NCBI GenBank assembly: GCA_048498995.1
Contig: JBEHWX010000021.1
Coordinates: 1 to 64,000, forward strand
Length of the DNA: 64,000 nucleotides
Source of the DNA: JBEHWX01 sp048498995
GTDB taxonomy: Bacteria > Bacteroidota > Ignavibacteria > OLB7
Direction of reading: 5' to 3'
Shown in pieces: positions 8,245-19,571 of the stretch. The number at the start of each line of letters is the position of its first letter. The stretch's first letter is position 1. A model generated the notes under the pieces. The model did not search any database. It saw nothing but the letters and a program-made list of their open reading frames with translations, and was not told the origin of the DNA. The position numbers were made by a program, and so were the translations under genes.

Positions 8245-8624
8245 CAGCCGCTGAACCACGTCGACGTTCCTCCGAATCTTGCCAGTTCAGCCGGGAGCCT
8301 CCCGCTCGGTGGGCCGCTTCCGTCCCGGGCACCTTCGTCCGCCACGGACGTCGTGCCGGGGCTCTTCCGTTTCCCGACCGCCGGCGCTCCGCCGGAGACG
8401 CGTCGGGGGGAAGCCGATTCCCGGCTTCCAGGCTCACCGGCCATGCGGCTTCCCGGCCCATGGGGCTCCGCGGCCCACGGGCTCCACGGCTCCGCCGGAG
8501 CGACGTCCGAGCCGTGACGGCTGACGCCGACGATCCCTCCCGGCCATGCTCGCGGCCGGACCGGCGCGCACGGGAGACATCATCGACACTCGAAGAGTCA
8601 GTTCATACACAACAGGAAAACGAA

Positions 8625-9275
8625 GTGAAGTATTCGTTGTTTGCAGCCCTGCTGGCCGGAGCGTTTCTCGTCTCCTGCGGCGAGAAGGGTCCGGACGCCA
8701 AGGAGGCCTACGCCGGCCTGGTCAGCGCCGCGCAGAAGGGCGATGGCGGGAAGATGTACGATTATCTGGACAGCGGCTTCCGTAGCCAGGTGGACCAGAT
8801 GATGGATCTTCAGATGCGCAACAAGGATCGGATGCCGCCGGAGGAGCGCGCCAAGATCGAGCAGATGAACGGGCTGAAGGGACGCGAGGCCTTCTCCAAG
8901 ATGGTTACGCTCAACAAGGAGGCGATGACCTCCCGCTTCCAGGGGGATTACAAGATCCTGAAGGCGGACACGATCGTGGTGCTCACCGTGCAGCATCAGA
9001 ACCAGCCGGCCGACATCATGTTCATGCGCAACGAGGGGGGGACCTGGCGCGTGACGGCTCCGCCGAGCCCGCCCCAGCCGCAGATGCCGCCGCAGCATCC
9101 GCCGGTGCAGACGCCGGAGGGCGCCCCGAACGGCATGCCGCAGGGTGGCGCTCCGAATGGCGCCCCGAACGTGGCTCCGCAGGGTGGTGCCCCGAACGGT
9201 ACCCCGAACGGCGCGCCGAACGGCGCACCGCAGGGAGGCGCCGAGGGACAGTCGACCCCGAGCCCGAAGAAGTAA
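8625..9275 (+). CDS. Lipoprotein with NTF2-like body and Pro/Gly/Asn repeat tail
   Basis: A 216-residue lipoprotein. The GTG start follows an AGGAAAA site; the signal peptide ends at lipobox LVSC (Cys18). Residues about 23-140 look like a small alpha+beta domain (AYAGLVSAAQKGDGGKMYDY, then GGTWRV) of the NTF2/DUF4878-like sort, a tentative call. From about 145 the chain is a tail of Pro, Gln, Gly, Ala and Asn with repeated GAPNG and PQGGAPNG units, then a basic end. Such tails usually span the cell wall or periplasm or act as flexible linkers. The open frame extends far upstream to 8142 without protein likeness. A terminator lies at 9349-9394. Confidence 0.75.
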   Translation: MKYSLFAALLAGAFLVSCGEKGPDAKEAYAGLVSAAQKGDGGKMYDYLDSGFRSQVDQMMDLQMRNKDRMPPEERAKIEQMNGLKGREAFSKMVTLNKEAMTSRFQGDYKILKADTIVVLTVQHQNQPADIMFMRNEGGTWRVTAPPSPPQPQMPPQHPPVQTPEGAPNGMPQGGAPNGAPNVAPQGGAPNGTPNGAPNGAPQGGAEGQSTPSPKK

Positions 9276-9348
9276 GCCCGTCCGCCCTCCCCGGGTCGGT
9301 CGGTGGGCGGCCCCGGAGCCGGCGGCCGGGAGCGACGCGAAGAGATAC

Positions 9349-9394
9349 GGGGATCGTCAGGCCGCAAGCCGGCAGGACGATCCCCGCTCGTTCC
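9349..9394 (+). terminator. Stem-loop terminator with CTCGTTCC trailer
   Basis: Perfect 10-bp stem GGGGATCGTC (9349-9358) / GACGATCCCC (9376-9385), then GCTCGTTCC. It separates the lipoprotein gene from the rpsL promoter and belongs to a set of stems in this window that share a CGTTTC-like trailer. Confidence 0.7.
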
Positions 9395-9543
9395 CGGGAT
9401 CGCGCGACATGTCGGAGCAATGCTCTGAAGCGAGGCTCCGAAGCGACCCTCCGACGAACGGAACGGGATGTTCGGACCCCCCTGGATGGGGGATCCGGGG
9501 CCTGACAGTTTGTAATTTGATCCCATAGGGATGGGCGCCGTGC

Positions 9544-9575
9544 TTGACTCATGTTGAACGGCCGTCCTATATTAG
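9544..9575 (+). promoter_or_regulatory. rpsL operon promoter
   Basis: TTGACT at 9544-9549 and TATATT at 9568-9573 are 18 bases apart, a good sigma-70-type promoter. The same bases also read as TTG-N21-TATATTAG, the local TAnnTT(T/A)G pattern. Transcription would begin about 50 bases before rpsL. Confidence 0.7.
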
Positions 9576-9630
9576 CAGGCTCTCTTGTTACCGAGGGTCT
9601 ATTTCTCCGATCATTTGAGAAGTTTCAGCC

Positions 9631-10005
9631 GTGCCGACAATCAACCAGTTAGTTCGAAAGGGGCGTCAAGAGACGCCGTACAAGAGCGCCTCGCCCGCGC
9701 TTGACTCGTGCCCCCAGCGCCGTGGCGTTTGCACCCGTGTCTACACGACCACGCCGAAGAAGCCGAACTCCGCTCTGCGGAAGGTTGCTCGTGTGCGACT
9801 GACGAACGGCATTGAGGTGACGGCCTACATTCCGGGCGAGGGGCACAACCTCCAGGAGCACTCGATCGTGCTGATCCGCGGAGGCCGCGTGAAGGATCTT
9901 CCTGGCGTTCGCTACCACATCATCCGTGGCACGCTCGACACCCAGGGGGTCAACAATCGGAAGCAGGGACGCTCCAAGTACGGCGCGAAGCGGCCGAAGA
10001 AGTAA
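9631..10005 (+). CDS. rpsL: 30S ribosomal protein S12
   Basis: Decoding-centre protein, 124 residues, the standard length. It starts with GTG. The loop TPKKPNSALRK (41-51) has Lys43 and Lys44, and RVKDLPGVRYH (86-96) has Lys88 and Asp89, so none of the classic streptomycin-resistance substitutions at residues 43 or 88 is present. Asp89 is the residue methylthiolated by RimO in other bacteria. It is the first gene of rpsL-rpsG-fusA-tuf, preceded by a clear promoter. Confidence 0.98.
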   Translation: MPTINQLVRKGRQETPYKSASPALDSCPQRRGVCTRVYTTTPKKPNSALRKVARVRLTNGIEVTAYIPGEGHNLQEHSIVLIRGGRVKDLPGVRYHIIRGTLDTQGVNNRKQGRSKYGAKRPKK

Positions 10006-10068
10006 GTCCCGACCAGAACTACGTACTGAACGCAACGACTAGTCCAATAATTCTCCACAGGGAACGGA

Positions 10069-10536
10069 ATGAGAAAGAAGCGCGCCGAGAGACGTCGGAT
10101 CACTCCCGATCCGAAATTCAACGATGTGACGATCGCTCGGTTCATCAACAACCTGATGCTCGACGGCAAGAAGGCCACGGCTCGTAGCATCTGCTACAAT
10201 GCCCTGGAGATCATCGGCAACCGCACCCAGCAGGACCCGCTCGAGGTCTTCCGCAAGGCGCTGTCGAATATCTCGCCGGCCGTCGAGGTTCGCTCCCGCC
10301 GCGTTGGCGGATCGACCTACCAGGTGCCGATGGAAGTCCGCCCGGATCGTCGTGTCGCTCTTGGGCTGCGCTGGCTCATCCGTTACGCCGGCGACCGCCG
10401 CGACAAGAGCATGGAGGAGAAGATCGCCGCAGAGCTGATCGCCGCCTCCAACGGCGAAGGTGGCGCGGTCAAGAAGCGGGAGGATGTCCATCGCATGGCC
10501 GACGCCAACAGGGCGTTCGCGCACTTCCGCTGGTAA
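10069..10536 (+). CDS. rpsG: 30S ribosomal protein S7
   Basis: Primary 16S rRNA-binding protein that nucleates the 30S head and contacts E-site tRNA. At 155 residues it has the usual length. Family marks include RRRITPDPKFND near the start, MLDGKKATA at about 29-37, the beta-hairpin GGSTYQVPMEVRPDRR around 78-93, and ADANRAFAHFRW at the end. It lies 63 bases after rpsL. In other bacteria S7 represses its own operon; a matching leader structure was not identified here. Confidence 0.98.
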   Translation: MRKKRAERRRITPDPKFNDVTIARFINNLMLDGKKATARSICYNALEIIGNRTQQDPLEVFRKALSNISPAVEVRSRRVGGSTYQVPMEVRPDRRVALGLRWLIRYAGDRRDKSMEEKIAAELIAASNGEGGAVKKREDVHRMADANRAFAHFRW

Positions 10537-10548
10537 TCCCCCGAGAAT

Positions 10549-10565
10549 GGCTCGCCGGCCGAGCC
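10549..10565 (+). other. Hairpin in the rpsG-fusA spacer
   Basis: Perfect 6-bp stem GGCTCG / CGAGCC around a 5-base loop, 12 bases after the rpsG stop. No T run follows, so it is more likely a processing, stability or attenuation element than a terminator. Confidence 0.5.
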
Positions 10566-10678
10566 TTACCCTCTGAGAGAGACCGCCGCGTTGGTCGTCC
10601 ACGTATCGAGCGGGTGCACGGGGTTCGAAGACGTTTTGAATAAGTGAATAGAGTTACAGCCAAGAAACGATTCTCATT

Positions 10679-12793
<2,115 letters not shown>

Positions 12794-12895
12794 GCCGACG
12801 ACGGGAGCCGGGGCCTCGCGCCTCACAGAAAAAAGCGATCAGCAAGCATCTAACTATCAATACGCTTTCTTTTCTTCCAGAGGAGAGAATCAGGA

Positions 12896-14101
<1,206 letters not shown>

Positions 14102-14140
14102 GTCGAAATCGGTTCCGGCTCTCAGCGGGCCGGACACGGC

Positions 14141-14179
14141 AGGGCCGGGTGGGGCAACCCATCCGGCCCTCGTCGTTTC
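14141..14179 (+). terminator. tuf terminator: 13-bp stem with GCAA loop
   Basis: AGGGCCGGGTGGG (14141-14153) pairs with CCCATCCGGCCCT (14158-14170), with a single G-T wobble and a GCAA tetraloop, followed by CGTCGTTTC. The tail is T-poor but identical to the one after the porV-like gene, so this is probably a genuine terminator type in this organism. Confidence 0.75.
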
Positions 14180-14458
14180 AGGGGGCATGCGTCGCCGCGT
14201 GGCTTCGGCCAGCGCCAACCCGGGCCGTGGACGGTTCCGAGTTGGCGCTGGCTGGCGCCGCCGGAAAGCTTGATTCGGGGGAGATATCGTCGCCGATGAA
14301 CGATCCCGACGGATCGATCGTCAGAGGATGATCGACGATGGAAAGGGGGACGGGATGATCGGCTGAAAACGGTCATCGGACGAGCACCCTTCGAGGCCGC
14401 GAAGTCGGTTTCTTACGTTTGATTACCTCGTTGGCGGGGATTCCGGGCCAACTTACGC

Positions 14459-14490
14459 TTGCATCGGAGGGGAACATTACCTTATCTTTG
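14459..14490 (+). promoter_or_regulatory. Candidate S10 operon promoter
   Basis: TTGCAT at 14459-14464 and TATCTT at 14483-14488 are 18 bases apart. The same region is TTG-N21-TATCTTTG, an exact TAnnTTTG match. It lies 420 bases before rpsJ. Confidence 0.5.
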
Positions 14491-14908
14491 CAGGCTTTAC
14501 GAAATGACCGTCTCTCGATAACACGGGATGAGCCTTCCAAACTCCGCGCTCCTGCCAATGCGAGGAAAGTGGGAAGGTGCCGAAGGGGAAACCCGGAGGA
14601 TCCGGACAAGGCCCGACGCGATGTCGGGTTGCCAGCGAGAATCTCTCGCGGCGGTCCGGGACCAGACGCCCGCAGCTCGGGCCCGTGTGTAGGCAAGCGC
14701 GAAACGACTCGGCAACCTCAAGGCCGAACGGACTCCACCCTCTGGAGCCACCTCGCGCGCCGGATGTGAGACAGATTACGCGGACAGACGACAACTGGGT
14801 TAACGTATACATCGCTGACGTGAAGCGACGGGGCTTGTATCCTCCGGAACGAGCCTGTCGAGCTTCGACGGCACAGATGATTTCTATATAAGGGAGCAAA
14901 CGACCGAC

Positions 14909-15217
14909 GTGGCTGCTCAAGTTATTCGCATCAAGCTCAAGTCGTACGATCACAACCTGATCGACAAGTCGGCCGAGAAGATCATTCGCACGGTCAAGCA
15001 GACCGGCGCGATCGTCTCCGGCCCGGTGCCGCTGCCGACGGAGAAGACGGTGTACACCGTTCTGCGCTCGCCGCATGTCGACAAGAAGTCGCGTGAGCAG
15101 TTCGAGAACCGCTCGCACAAGCGTCTGATCGACATTCTGAACTCGACCCCGAAGACGGTTGACTCGCTGATGAAGCTGGAGCTTCCGGCCGGTGTCGACG
15201 TCGAGATCAAGGTCTGA
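14909..15217 (+). CDS. rpsJ: 30S ribosomal protein S10
   Basis: Component of the 30S head and, in bacteria with NusB, of antitermination complexes. 102 residues, standard length, GTG start with AAGGGAG upstream. Recognised by IRIKLKSYDH near the start, GPVPLPTEKTVYTVLRSPHVDKKSREQFE in the middle (read in parts) and the conserved KRLIDILNSTPKTVDSLM. First gene of the S10 operon after a long leader. Confidence 0.98.
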   Translation: MAAQVIRIKLKSYDHNLIDKSAEKIIRTVKQTGAIVSGPVPLPTEKTVYTVLRSPHVDKKSREQFENRSHKRLIDILNSTPKTVDSLMKLELPAGVDVEIKV

Positions 15218-15228
15218 CGGATCCTTCG

Positions 15229-15261
15229 GATCGTTCTCGGGCGGGAAGTCCGGGAACGATC
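15229..15261 (+). other. Hairpin in the rpsJ-rplC spacer
   Basis: GATCGTTC (15229-15236) pairs with GAACGATC (15254-15261), with a further CGG/CCG pairing inside. No T run. One of many spacer stems in this cluster. Confidence 0.55.
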
Positions 15262-15323
15262 GACGGAGGGTGAAGTGACGTACGATCGCTATCTGACGAA
15301 TCCATTCTATAACGGTATCTGCG

Positions 15324-15953
15324 ATGGCCGCGCTTATTGGTAAAAAAATCGGCATGACGGGGATCTTCAACGAGCAGGGCGTTTACGTTCCCTGCACGCT
15401 GATCGAGACCGGTCCCTGCACCGTGGTGCAGGTGAAAACGAAAGAGACGGATGGCTACGAGGCGCTCCAGCTCGGCTTCGGAACGAAGCGCGAGAAGAAC
15501 ATCACGAAGCCGGAGCAGGGACACCTGCAGAAGGCCGGCCTGGCCGAGCCGGTTCGTCTCCTCCGCGAGTTCCGCACCTACAACGTGGCCGACTACAAGG
15601 TCGGTGACGTGATCGGTCTGGTCGACGTCTTCAAGGTCGGCGACAAGGTCCGCATCACCGCCACGAGCAAGGGGCGCGGGTTCCAGGGCGTGGTCAAGCG
15701 CCATCACTTCGGCGGCGTCGGTATGAGAACCCACGGTCAGTCCGACCGTGAGCGTGCTCCCGGCTCCATCGGCGGGTCGAGCTATCCGTCGCGCGTGTTC
15801 CCGGGAACCCGGATGGCCGGGCGGATGGGAGGCAAGACCGCGACGGTGCGCAATCTTCAGGTGGTGGCCGTGATCCCGGACTCCAACGTTCTCGTGGTGA
15901 AGGGGTCGATCCCCGGTGCTCCGAACAGTTTCGTCGAAATCCAGAAGCATTAA
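15324..15953 (+). CDS. rplC: 50S ribosomal protein L3
   Basis: Early 23S rRNA-binding protein that reaches the peptidyl-transferase centre. 209 residues, usual length. Marks: MAALIGKKIGMTGIF at the start, the long loop GRGFQGVVKRHHFGG (about 113-127), PGSIGGSSYPSRVFPGTRMAGRMG, and the C-terminal VKGSIPGAPNS. The Gln in the FQGVVKRH region that is methylated by PrmB in some bacteria is present. 106 bases separate it from rpsJ. Confidence 0.98.
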   Translation: MAALIGKKIGMTGIFNEQGVYVPCTLIETGPCTVVQVKTKETDGYEALQLGFGTKREKNITKPEQGHLQKAGLAEPVRLLREFRTYNVADYKVGDVIGLVDVFKVGDKVRITATSKGRGFQGVVKRHHFGGVGMRTHGQSDRERAPGSIGGSSYPSRVFPGTRMAGRMGGKTATVRNLQVVAVIPDSNVLVVKGSIPGAPNSFVEIQKH

Positions 15954-16005
15954 GCCCTAGCACCGCGGCCCGACCAGTGGCGCGGCAACAGGAGACAGGC
16001 AAACG

Positions 16006-16641
16006 ATGACTATCGACATCCTCAAAATAGACGGCAGCAGCGCCGGCAGCATGGAGCTCCCCGAGGAGATCTTCGGGATCGAGCCGAACGTGTCGGTGAT
16101 GCACCAGGCGGTGAAGATGTACCTGGCCAACCAGCGCCAGGGGACGAGCAAGACGAAGCCCCGCAACGAGGTTCGCGGCGGTGGCAAGAAGCCGTGGCGC
16201 CAGAAGGGGCGTGGCACCGCCCGAGCCGGCACGATCCGTTCCGGCGTGTGGGTCGGCGGCGGCAACATCCACGGCCCGATGCCGCGCGACTACGTCCAGT
16301 CGATGCCGAAGAAGATGCGCGCCCTGGCCCGTCGCTCCGCGCTGGCGCTCAAGATGCAGGCGAACGAGCTCCTCGTCGTCGAGGATTTCACCTTCAGCGA
16401 GGTGAAGACCAAGCCGTTCGCTCAGATGCTCAAGGCGATCAACGCCGGCGGCAAGAAGGCCCTGGTTCTGCTCAAGGAAGGGAACGAGACCGTTCTCCGC
16501 TCCGGACGGAACATCGCGGCCTGCGAGATCCTGGAAGCGCGCAATGCCTCGACCTACGACCTGCTGAATAATCAGGTCCTGGTTCTGGAGCGCGGCTCGC
16601 TCGACGTGTTGATCGAGCAGCTCAAGAACACCGAAGCGTAA
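16006..16641 (+). CDS. rplD: 50S ribosomal protein L4
   Basis: 23S rRNA-binding protein lining the exit tunnel; in E. coli it also represses the S10 operon. 211 residues. The extended tunnel loop reads RQGTSKTKPRNEVRGGGKK and PWRQKGRGTARAG (about 45-75), followed by PMPRDYVQSMPKKMR. The C-terminal globular part ends VLIEQLKN. Lies 52 bases after rplC. Confidence 0.98.
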   Translation: MTIDILKIDGSSAGSMELPEEIFGIEPNVSVMHQAVKMYLANQRQGTSKTKPRNEVRGGGKKPWRQKGRGTARAGTIRSGVWVGGGNIHGPMPRDYVQSMPKKMRALARRSALALKMQANELLVVEDFTFSEVKTKPFAQMLKAINAGGKKALVLLKEGNETVLRSGRNIAACEILEARNASTYDLLNNQVLVLERGSLDVLIEQLKNTEA

Positions 16642-16680
16642 TCGAAGACATCTCTAGACCTAGAGACCACAGGTAGCAAC

Positions 16681-16980
16681 ATGAGGCAAGTTCTAAAGCG
16701 CCCGATCCTTTCCGAGAAGAGCACCATGCTCTCCGATCGCGGTCAGTACGTGTTCGAGGTGATCCCGACCGCCAATAAGATCGAGATCCGGAAGGCGGTC
16801 GAGGATCGCTACAACGTCCAGGTGACCAGCGTCCGTACGATGTCGATCCGCCCGAAGCAGCGGATTCAGTTCACTCGCCGCGGGTTCCTCGTCGGCAAGA
16901 CCGCCCGCCGCAAGAAGGCGATCGTGACGGTCAAGACGGGGCAGACCATCGACATCATCGGCGAGCTGCCGACGGAGTAA
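16681..16980 (+). CDS. rplW: 50S ribosomal protein L23
   Basis: Tunnel-exit protein that docks trigger factor and SRP. 99 residues. Typical opening VLKRPILSEKSTML, then QYVFEVIPTANKIEIRKAVE and a loop region KQRIQFTRRGFLVGKTARRKK. The conserved Glu that contacts trigger factor lies in the FEV segment. Spaced 39 bases from rplD. Confidence 0.97.
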   Translation: MRQVLKRPILSEKSTMLSDRGQYVFEVIPTANKIEIRKAVEDRYNVQVTSVRTMSIRPKQRIQFTRRGFLVGKTARRKKAIVTVKTGQTIDIIGELPTE

Positions 16981-16990
16981 GCGGTATAGG

Positions 16991-17009
16991 CCGGCGAGGC
17001 GATCGCCGG
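16991..17009 (+). other. Hairpin in the rplW-rplB spacer
   Basis: CCGGCGA (16991-16997) / TCGCCGG (17003-17009) with a 5-base loop, 10 bases after the rplW stop. No T run follows. Confidence 0.5.
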
Positions 17010-17091
17010 AGGTTACGAGACAGTTATCCCCAGAGAAAGAAAACGGCAGCCGATCCAGATGTCGGCGCCTTCTTGATAGAGGACGTGCTCC

Positions 17092-17928
17092 ATGGGAATT
17101 CGCAATAGTAAGCCGGTAACCAGCTCCCGCCGATTCTACTCGGTGCCGACCTTCGAGGAGCTGACGACCTCGAAGCCGGAGAAGTCGCTGCTTGCGCCGC
17201 TGAAGAAGTCCGGCGGACGCAACAACACGGGCCGCATCACCTCGCGTCATCGCGGTGGCGGTCACAAGCGTCAGTACCGCATCATCGACTTCAAGCGGAA
17301 CAAGCTCGGCATCGAGTCGACCGTGATGACGGTTGAGTACGATCCGAACCGCTCCTCGCGCATCTGCCTGCTCGAGTATGCCGACGGCGAGAAGCGCTAC
17401 ATCCTGGCCCCGAACGGCGTGAAGGTCGGCGACAAGCTGATGGCCGGTCCGGACTCGGAGATCCGCGACGGCAACGCCACGCCGCTCGGCCGCATCCCGC
17501 TCGGCTCGTTCATTCACAACATCGAGCTGAAGCCGGGCAAGGGTGGACAGATCTGCCGCTCGGCCGGCGCCGCCGCCCAGCTGGTGGCCCGCGAGGGTGG
17601 CTTCTCGACCCTTCGTCTCCCTTCCGGTGAGATGCGCATGGTCAGGAACGACTGCTACGCGACGCTCGGCGTCATCGGCAACGCCGATCACGAGAACGTG
17701 TCGCTCGGCAAGGCCGGCCGCAAGCGTTGGCTCGGTGTCCGCCCGCAGACGCGAGGCATGGCGATGAACCCGGTCGATCACCCGATGGGTGGCGGCGAGG
17801 GACGCTCGAAGTCGGGCGGTGGTCGCCAGCATCCGCGCTCGCCGTGGGGCAAGATCGCCAAGGGTCTGAAGACCCGTAAGCGGAAGAACCCCTCCGACAA
17901 GTTCATCGTCCGTCGTCGCACGCGCTAA
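17092..17928 (+). CDS. rplB: 50S ribosomal protein L2
   Basis: Highly conserved 23S rRNA-binding protein needed for subunit joining and peptidyl-transferase function. 278 residues. Marks: GRNNTGRITSRHRGGGHKR (42-60), IEYDPNRS-type strand (VEYDPNRSS), GGQICRSAGAAAQLVAREG, and the catalytic-loop region RGMAMNPVDHPMGGGEGR containing the His equivalent to E. coli His229. Ends with the basic tail FIVRRRTR. Confidence 0.99.
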   Translation: MGIRNSKPVTSSRRFYSVPTFEELTTSKPEKSLLAPLKKSGGRNNTGRITSRHRGGGHKRQYRIIDFKRNKLGIESTVMTVEYDPNRSSRICLLEYADGEKRYILAPNGVKVGDKLMAGPDSEIRDGNATPLGRIPLGSFIHNIELKPGKGGQICRSAGAAAQLVAREGGFSTLRLPSGEMRMVRNDCYATLGVIGNADHENVSLGKAGRKRWLGVRPQTRGMAMNPVDHPMGGGEGRSKSGGGRQHPRSPWGKIAKGLKTRKRKNPSDKFIVRRRTR

Positions 17929-17952
17929 TTCACGAGAAGGAAAGATTCTACA

Positions 17953-18219
17953 ATGGCACGCTCGCTCAAAAAGGGACCGTATGTGGACGCCAACCTGACC
18001 AAGAAGGTGGCGCAGTTGAATCAGCAGAATCAGAAGCGCGTGGTCAAGACCTGGGCGCGCGCCTCGACGATCGCCCCGGACTTCGTGGGGCACACCTTCG
18101 CGGTTCACAACGGCAACAAGTTCATCCCGGTGTATGTCACCGAGAACATGGTCGGACACAAGCTCGGTGAGTTCTCCCCGACGCGCACCTTCAAGGGGCA
18201 CTCCGGCGCGAAGAGGTAA
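17953..18219 (+). CDS. rpsS: 30S ribosomal protein S19
   Basis: 30S head protein that forms a bridge near the A-site finger. 88 residues, standard. Opens MARSLKKGPYVDANLTKKV and includes RASTIAPDFVGHTFAVHNG and MVGHKLGEFSPTRTFKGH. Only 24 bases after rplB, with AGAAGGAAAG upstream of its ATG. Confidence 0.98.
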   Translation: MARSLKKGPYVDANLTKKVAQLNQQNQKRVVKTWARASTIAPDFVGHTFAVHNGNKFIPVYVTENMVGHKLGEFSPTRTFKGHSGAKR

Positions 18220-18358
18220 GCTCCACCTGGATATCCCGGAGTCACGGCTCCGGACCAGGCGCCAGCGCGAGAACTACCGGGAAGGGAACGTCCCGTCGCA
18301 CGCGATATCGATACCCTGAACACTGGCGGCCGTCGGCCGTCGCATTCCAGATAGAGTC

Positions 18359-18703
18359 ATGCTCGAAGCACGCGCAAAACGTAGCAACATTCGCTCGTCC
18401 CCCCGCAAGATGCGCCTGGTGATCGACCTGATCCGTGGCAAGAACGCCTACGAGGCGCTCGGCATCCTCAAGTTCACGACGAACCGCGCCTCGATCGACG
18501 CGGAGCAGACGCTTCGCTCGGCGATCGCGAACCTGACGAACAAGTACGAGGAGAAGGGAGTCGACCCGGATACCATCTACGTGAAGGAGGTGTTCGTCAA
18601 TCAGGGGCCGACCGTGAAGCGGATGCTTCCGGCGCCGATGGGACGCGCCTACCGTGTCCGGAAGCGCTCGAACCACCTGACGATCGTGGTGGCGACGAAG
18701 TAA
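18359..18703 (+). CDS. rplV: 50S ribosomal protein L22
   Basis: Exit-tunnel protein with a long beta-hairpin that contributes to the constriction. 114 residues. Recognised by SPRKMRLVIDLIRGKNAYEAL, the helix ANLTNKYEEKG, and the hairpin VNQGPTVKRMLPAPMGRAYR. The tunnel loop is not shortened as in some macrolide-resistant strains. The 139-base spacer upstream holds a loose stem but no gene. Confidence 0.97.
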   Translation: MLEARAKRSNIRSSPRKMRLVIDLIRGKNAYEALGILKFTTNRASIDAEQTLRSAIANLTNKYEEKGVDPDTIYVKEVFVNQGPTVKRMLPAPMGRAYRVRKRSNHLTIVVATK

Positions 18704-18736
18704 TCCCATGGGGATGCGTATTCCGAAGGGATATGC

Positions 18737-18761
18737 TCCCACGGGATGTAGTCCCGCGAGG
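18737..18761 (+). repeat. Spacer element shared with 28453-28475
   Basis: In the rplV-rpsC spacer. The core TCCCACGGGATG, two variable bases, then GTCCCG and GAGG recurs in the rpmJ-rpsM spacer. TCCC-AC-GGGA and GGGA-TGTAG-TCCC can each form a small stem, so the element could switch between two pairings. Confidence 0.55.
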
Positions 18762-18831
18762 ATGGATGACGGATCCGTCCTCGGGCTGAATCCGAGAAGC
18801 ATTCACAGATTAACATACAGCGAGAGCCGTC

Positions 18832-19482
18832 TTGGGACAGAAAACTAATCCAATAGGACTCAGACTCGGCATCATCCGCTCGTGGGATGCCAACTGGTAC
18901 GATGAGAAGAACTTCGCTCAGAAGCTGACTGAAGATCTGATGGTGCGCAACTATCTGCGCAACCGCCTTAAGCGTGCCGGCGTGAGTCGGATCGTCATCG
19001 AGCGGACCGCCAAGCAGATGCGCCTCACGATTCACACCTCCCGTCCGGGTGTCGTGATCGGCCGCTCGGGGAAGGAGATCGCCCAGCTTGAGGAAGAGGT
19101 CCGCCAGGTCGCCAAGAAGGATGTGAAGATCCTGATCCACGAGATCAAGCGTCCGGAGCTGGACGCCTACCTGGTCGCCGAGAACATCGCCCAGCAGCTG
19201 GAGGGTCGCGTTGCCTTCCGTCGCGCGATGAAGCAGGCGATCGGCTCGGCGATGCGCATGGGCGCCGAGGGGATCCGCATCATGTGCGCCGGCCGTCTCG
19301 GCGGCGCCGACATGTCCCGGACCGAGCAGTACAAGGAGGGGCGTATCCCGCTCCACACGCTCCGCGCCGATATCGACTACGCGCTGGTGACCGCCCAGAC
19401 CAAGCAGGGCTCGATCGGCGTGAAGGTCTGGATCTGCAAGGGTGAGGTGCTCGGCCAGCAGCAGGGAAACCAGTCGTTCTAA
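18832..19482 (+). CDS. rpsC: 30S ribosomal protein S3
   Basis: 30S head protein with mRNA helicase activity at the entry tunnel. 216 residues. The start is TTG at 18832: it places the invariant opening GQKTNPIGLRLGI correctly, and no ATG or GTG fits. The KH domain has VVIGRSGKEI (about 60-69) and the C-terminal part has RRAMKQAIGSAMRMGAEGIRI (in two pieces) and GRLGGADMSRTE. A GAGAG element precedes the start. Confidence 0.98.
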   Translation: MGQKTNPIGLRLGIIRSWDANWYDEKNFAQKLTEDLMVRNYLRNRLKRAGVSRIVIERTAKQMRLTIHTSRPGVVIGRSGKEIAQLEEEVRQVAKKDVKILIHEIKRPELDAYLVAENIAQQLEGRVAFRRAMKQAIGSAMRMGAEGIRIMCAGRLGGADMSRTEQYKEGRIPLHTLRADIDYALVTAQTKQGSIGVKVWICKGEVLGQQQGNQSF

Positions 19483-19524
19483 TCGTCCGCAATTCCGAAG
19501 TACAACACGAGATCGCTGACGGCA

Positions 19525-19545
19525 CGGGCCCGGCCTGACGGCCCG
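19525..19545 (+). other. Hairpin in the rpsC-rplP spacer
   Basis: CGGGCC (19525-19530) / GGCCCG (19540-19545), 9-base loop, no T run. Confidence 0.45.
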
Positions 19546-19571
19546 CGTCGACGGCACAACGATATACAACG

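Larger units (their letters stand above)
7893..8624. other. Divergent 732-base intergenic region
   Basis: No credible gene. The minus-strand side begins with the YgjP start and its candidate promoter. The plus side holds a candidate promoter at 8215-8244, followed by a 380-base GC-rich leader with degenerate 'ggctccgcggc'-type repeats near 8440-8500 before the lipoprotein gene. Open frames here on both strands are Arg/Pro-rich and have no protein likeness. Confidence 0.7.
14102..14908 (+). other. 807-base tuf-rpsJ spacer and S10 leader
   Basis: Contains the tuf terminator (14141-14179), a second possible -7 element TACGTTTG at 14414-14421, the main candidate promoter at 14459-14490, and then about 410 bases of leader with further small stems such as CCGAC/GTCGG near 14612 and GCCCG/CGGGC near 14670. 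No credible ORF. In E. coli the S10 leader mediates L4 autoregulation; that structure was not recognised here. Confidence 0.6.

Noticed and set aside
8242..8517. A 91-residue Pro/Ser-rich reading upstream of the lipoprotein gene
   Set aside because: Lies in the candidate leader, no start site, composition matches GC-rich noncoding DNA.
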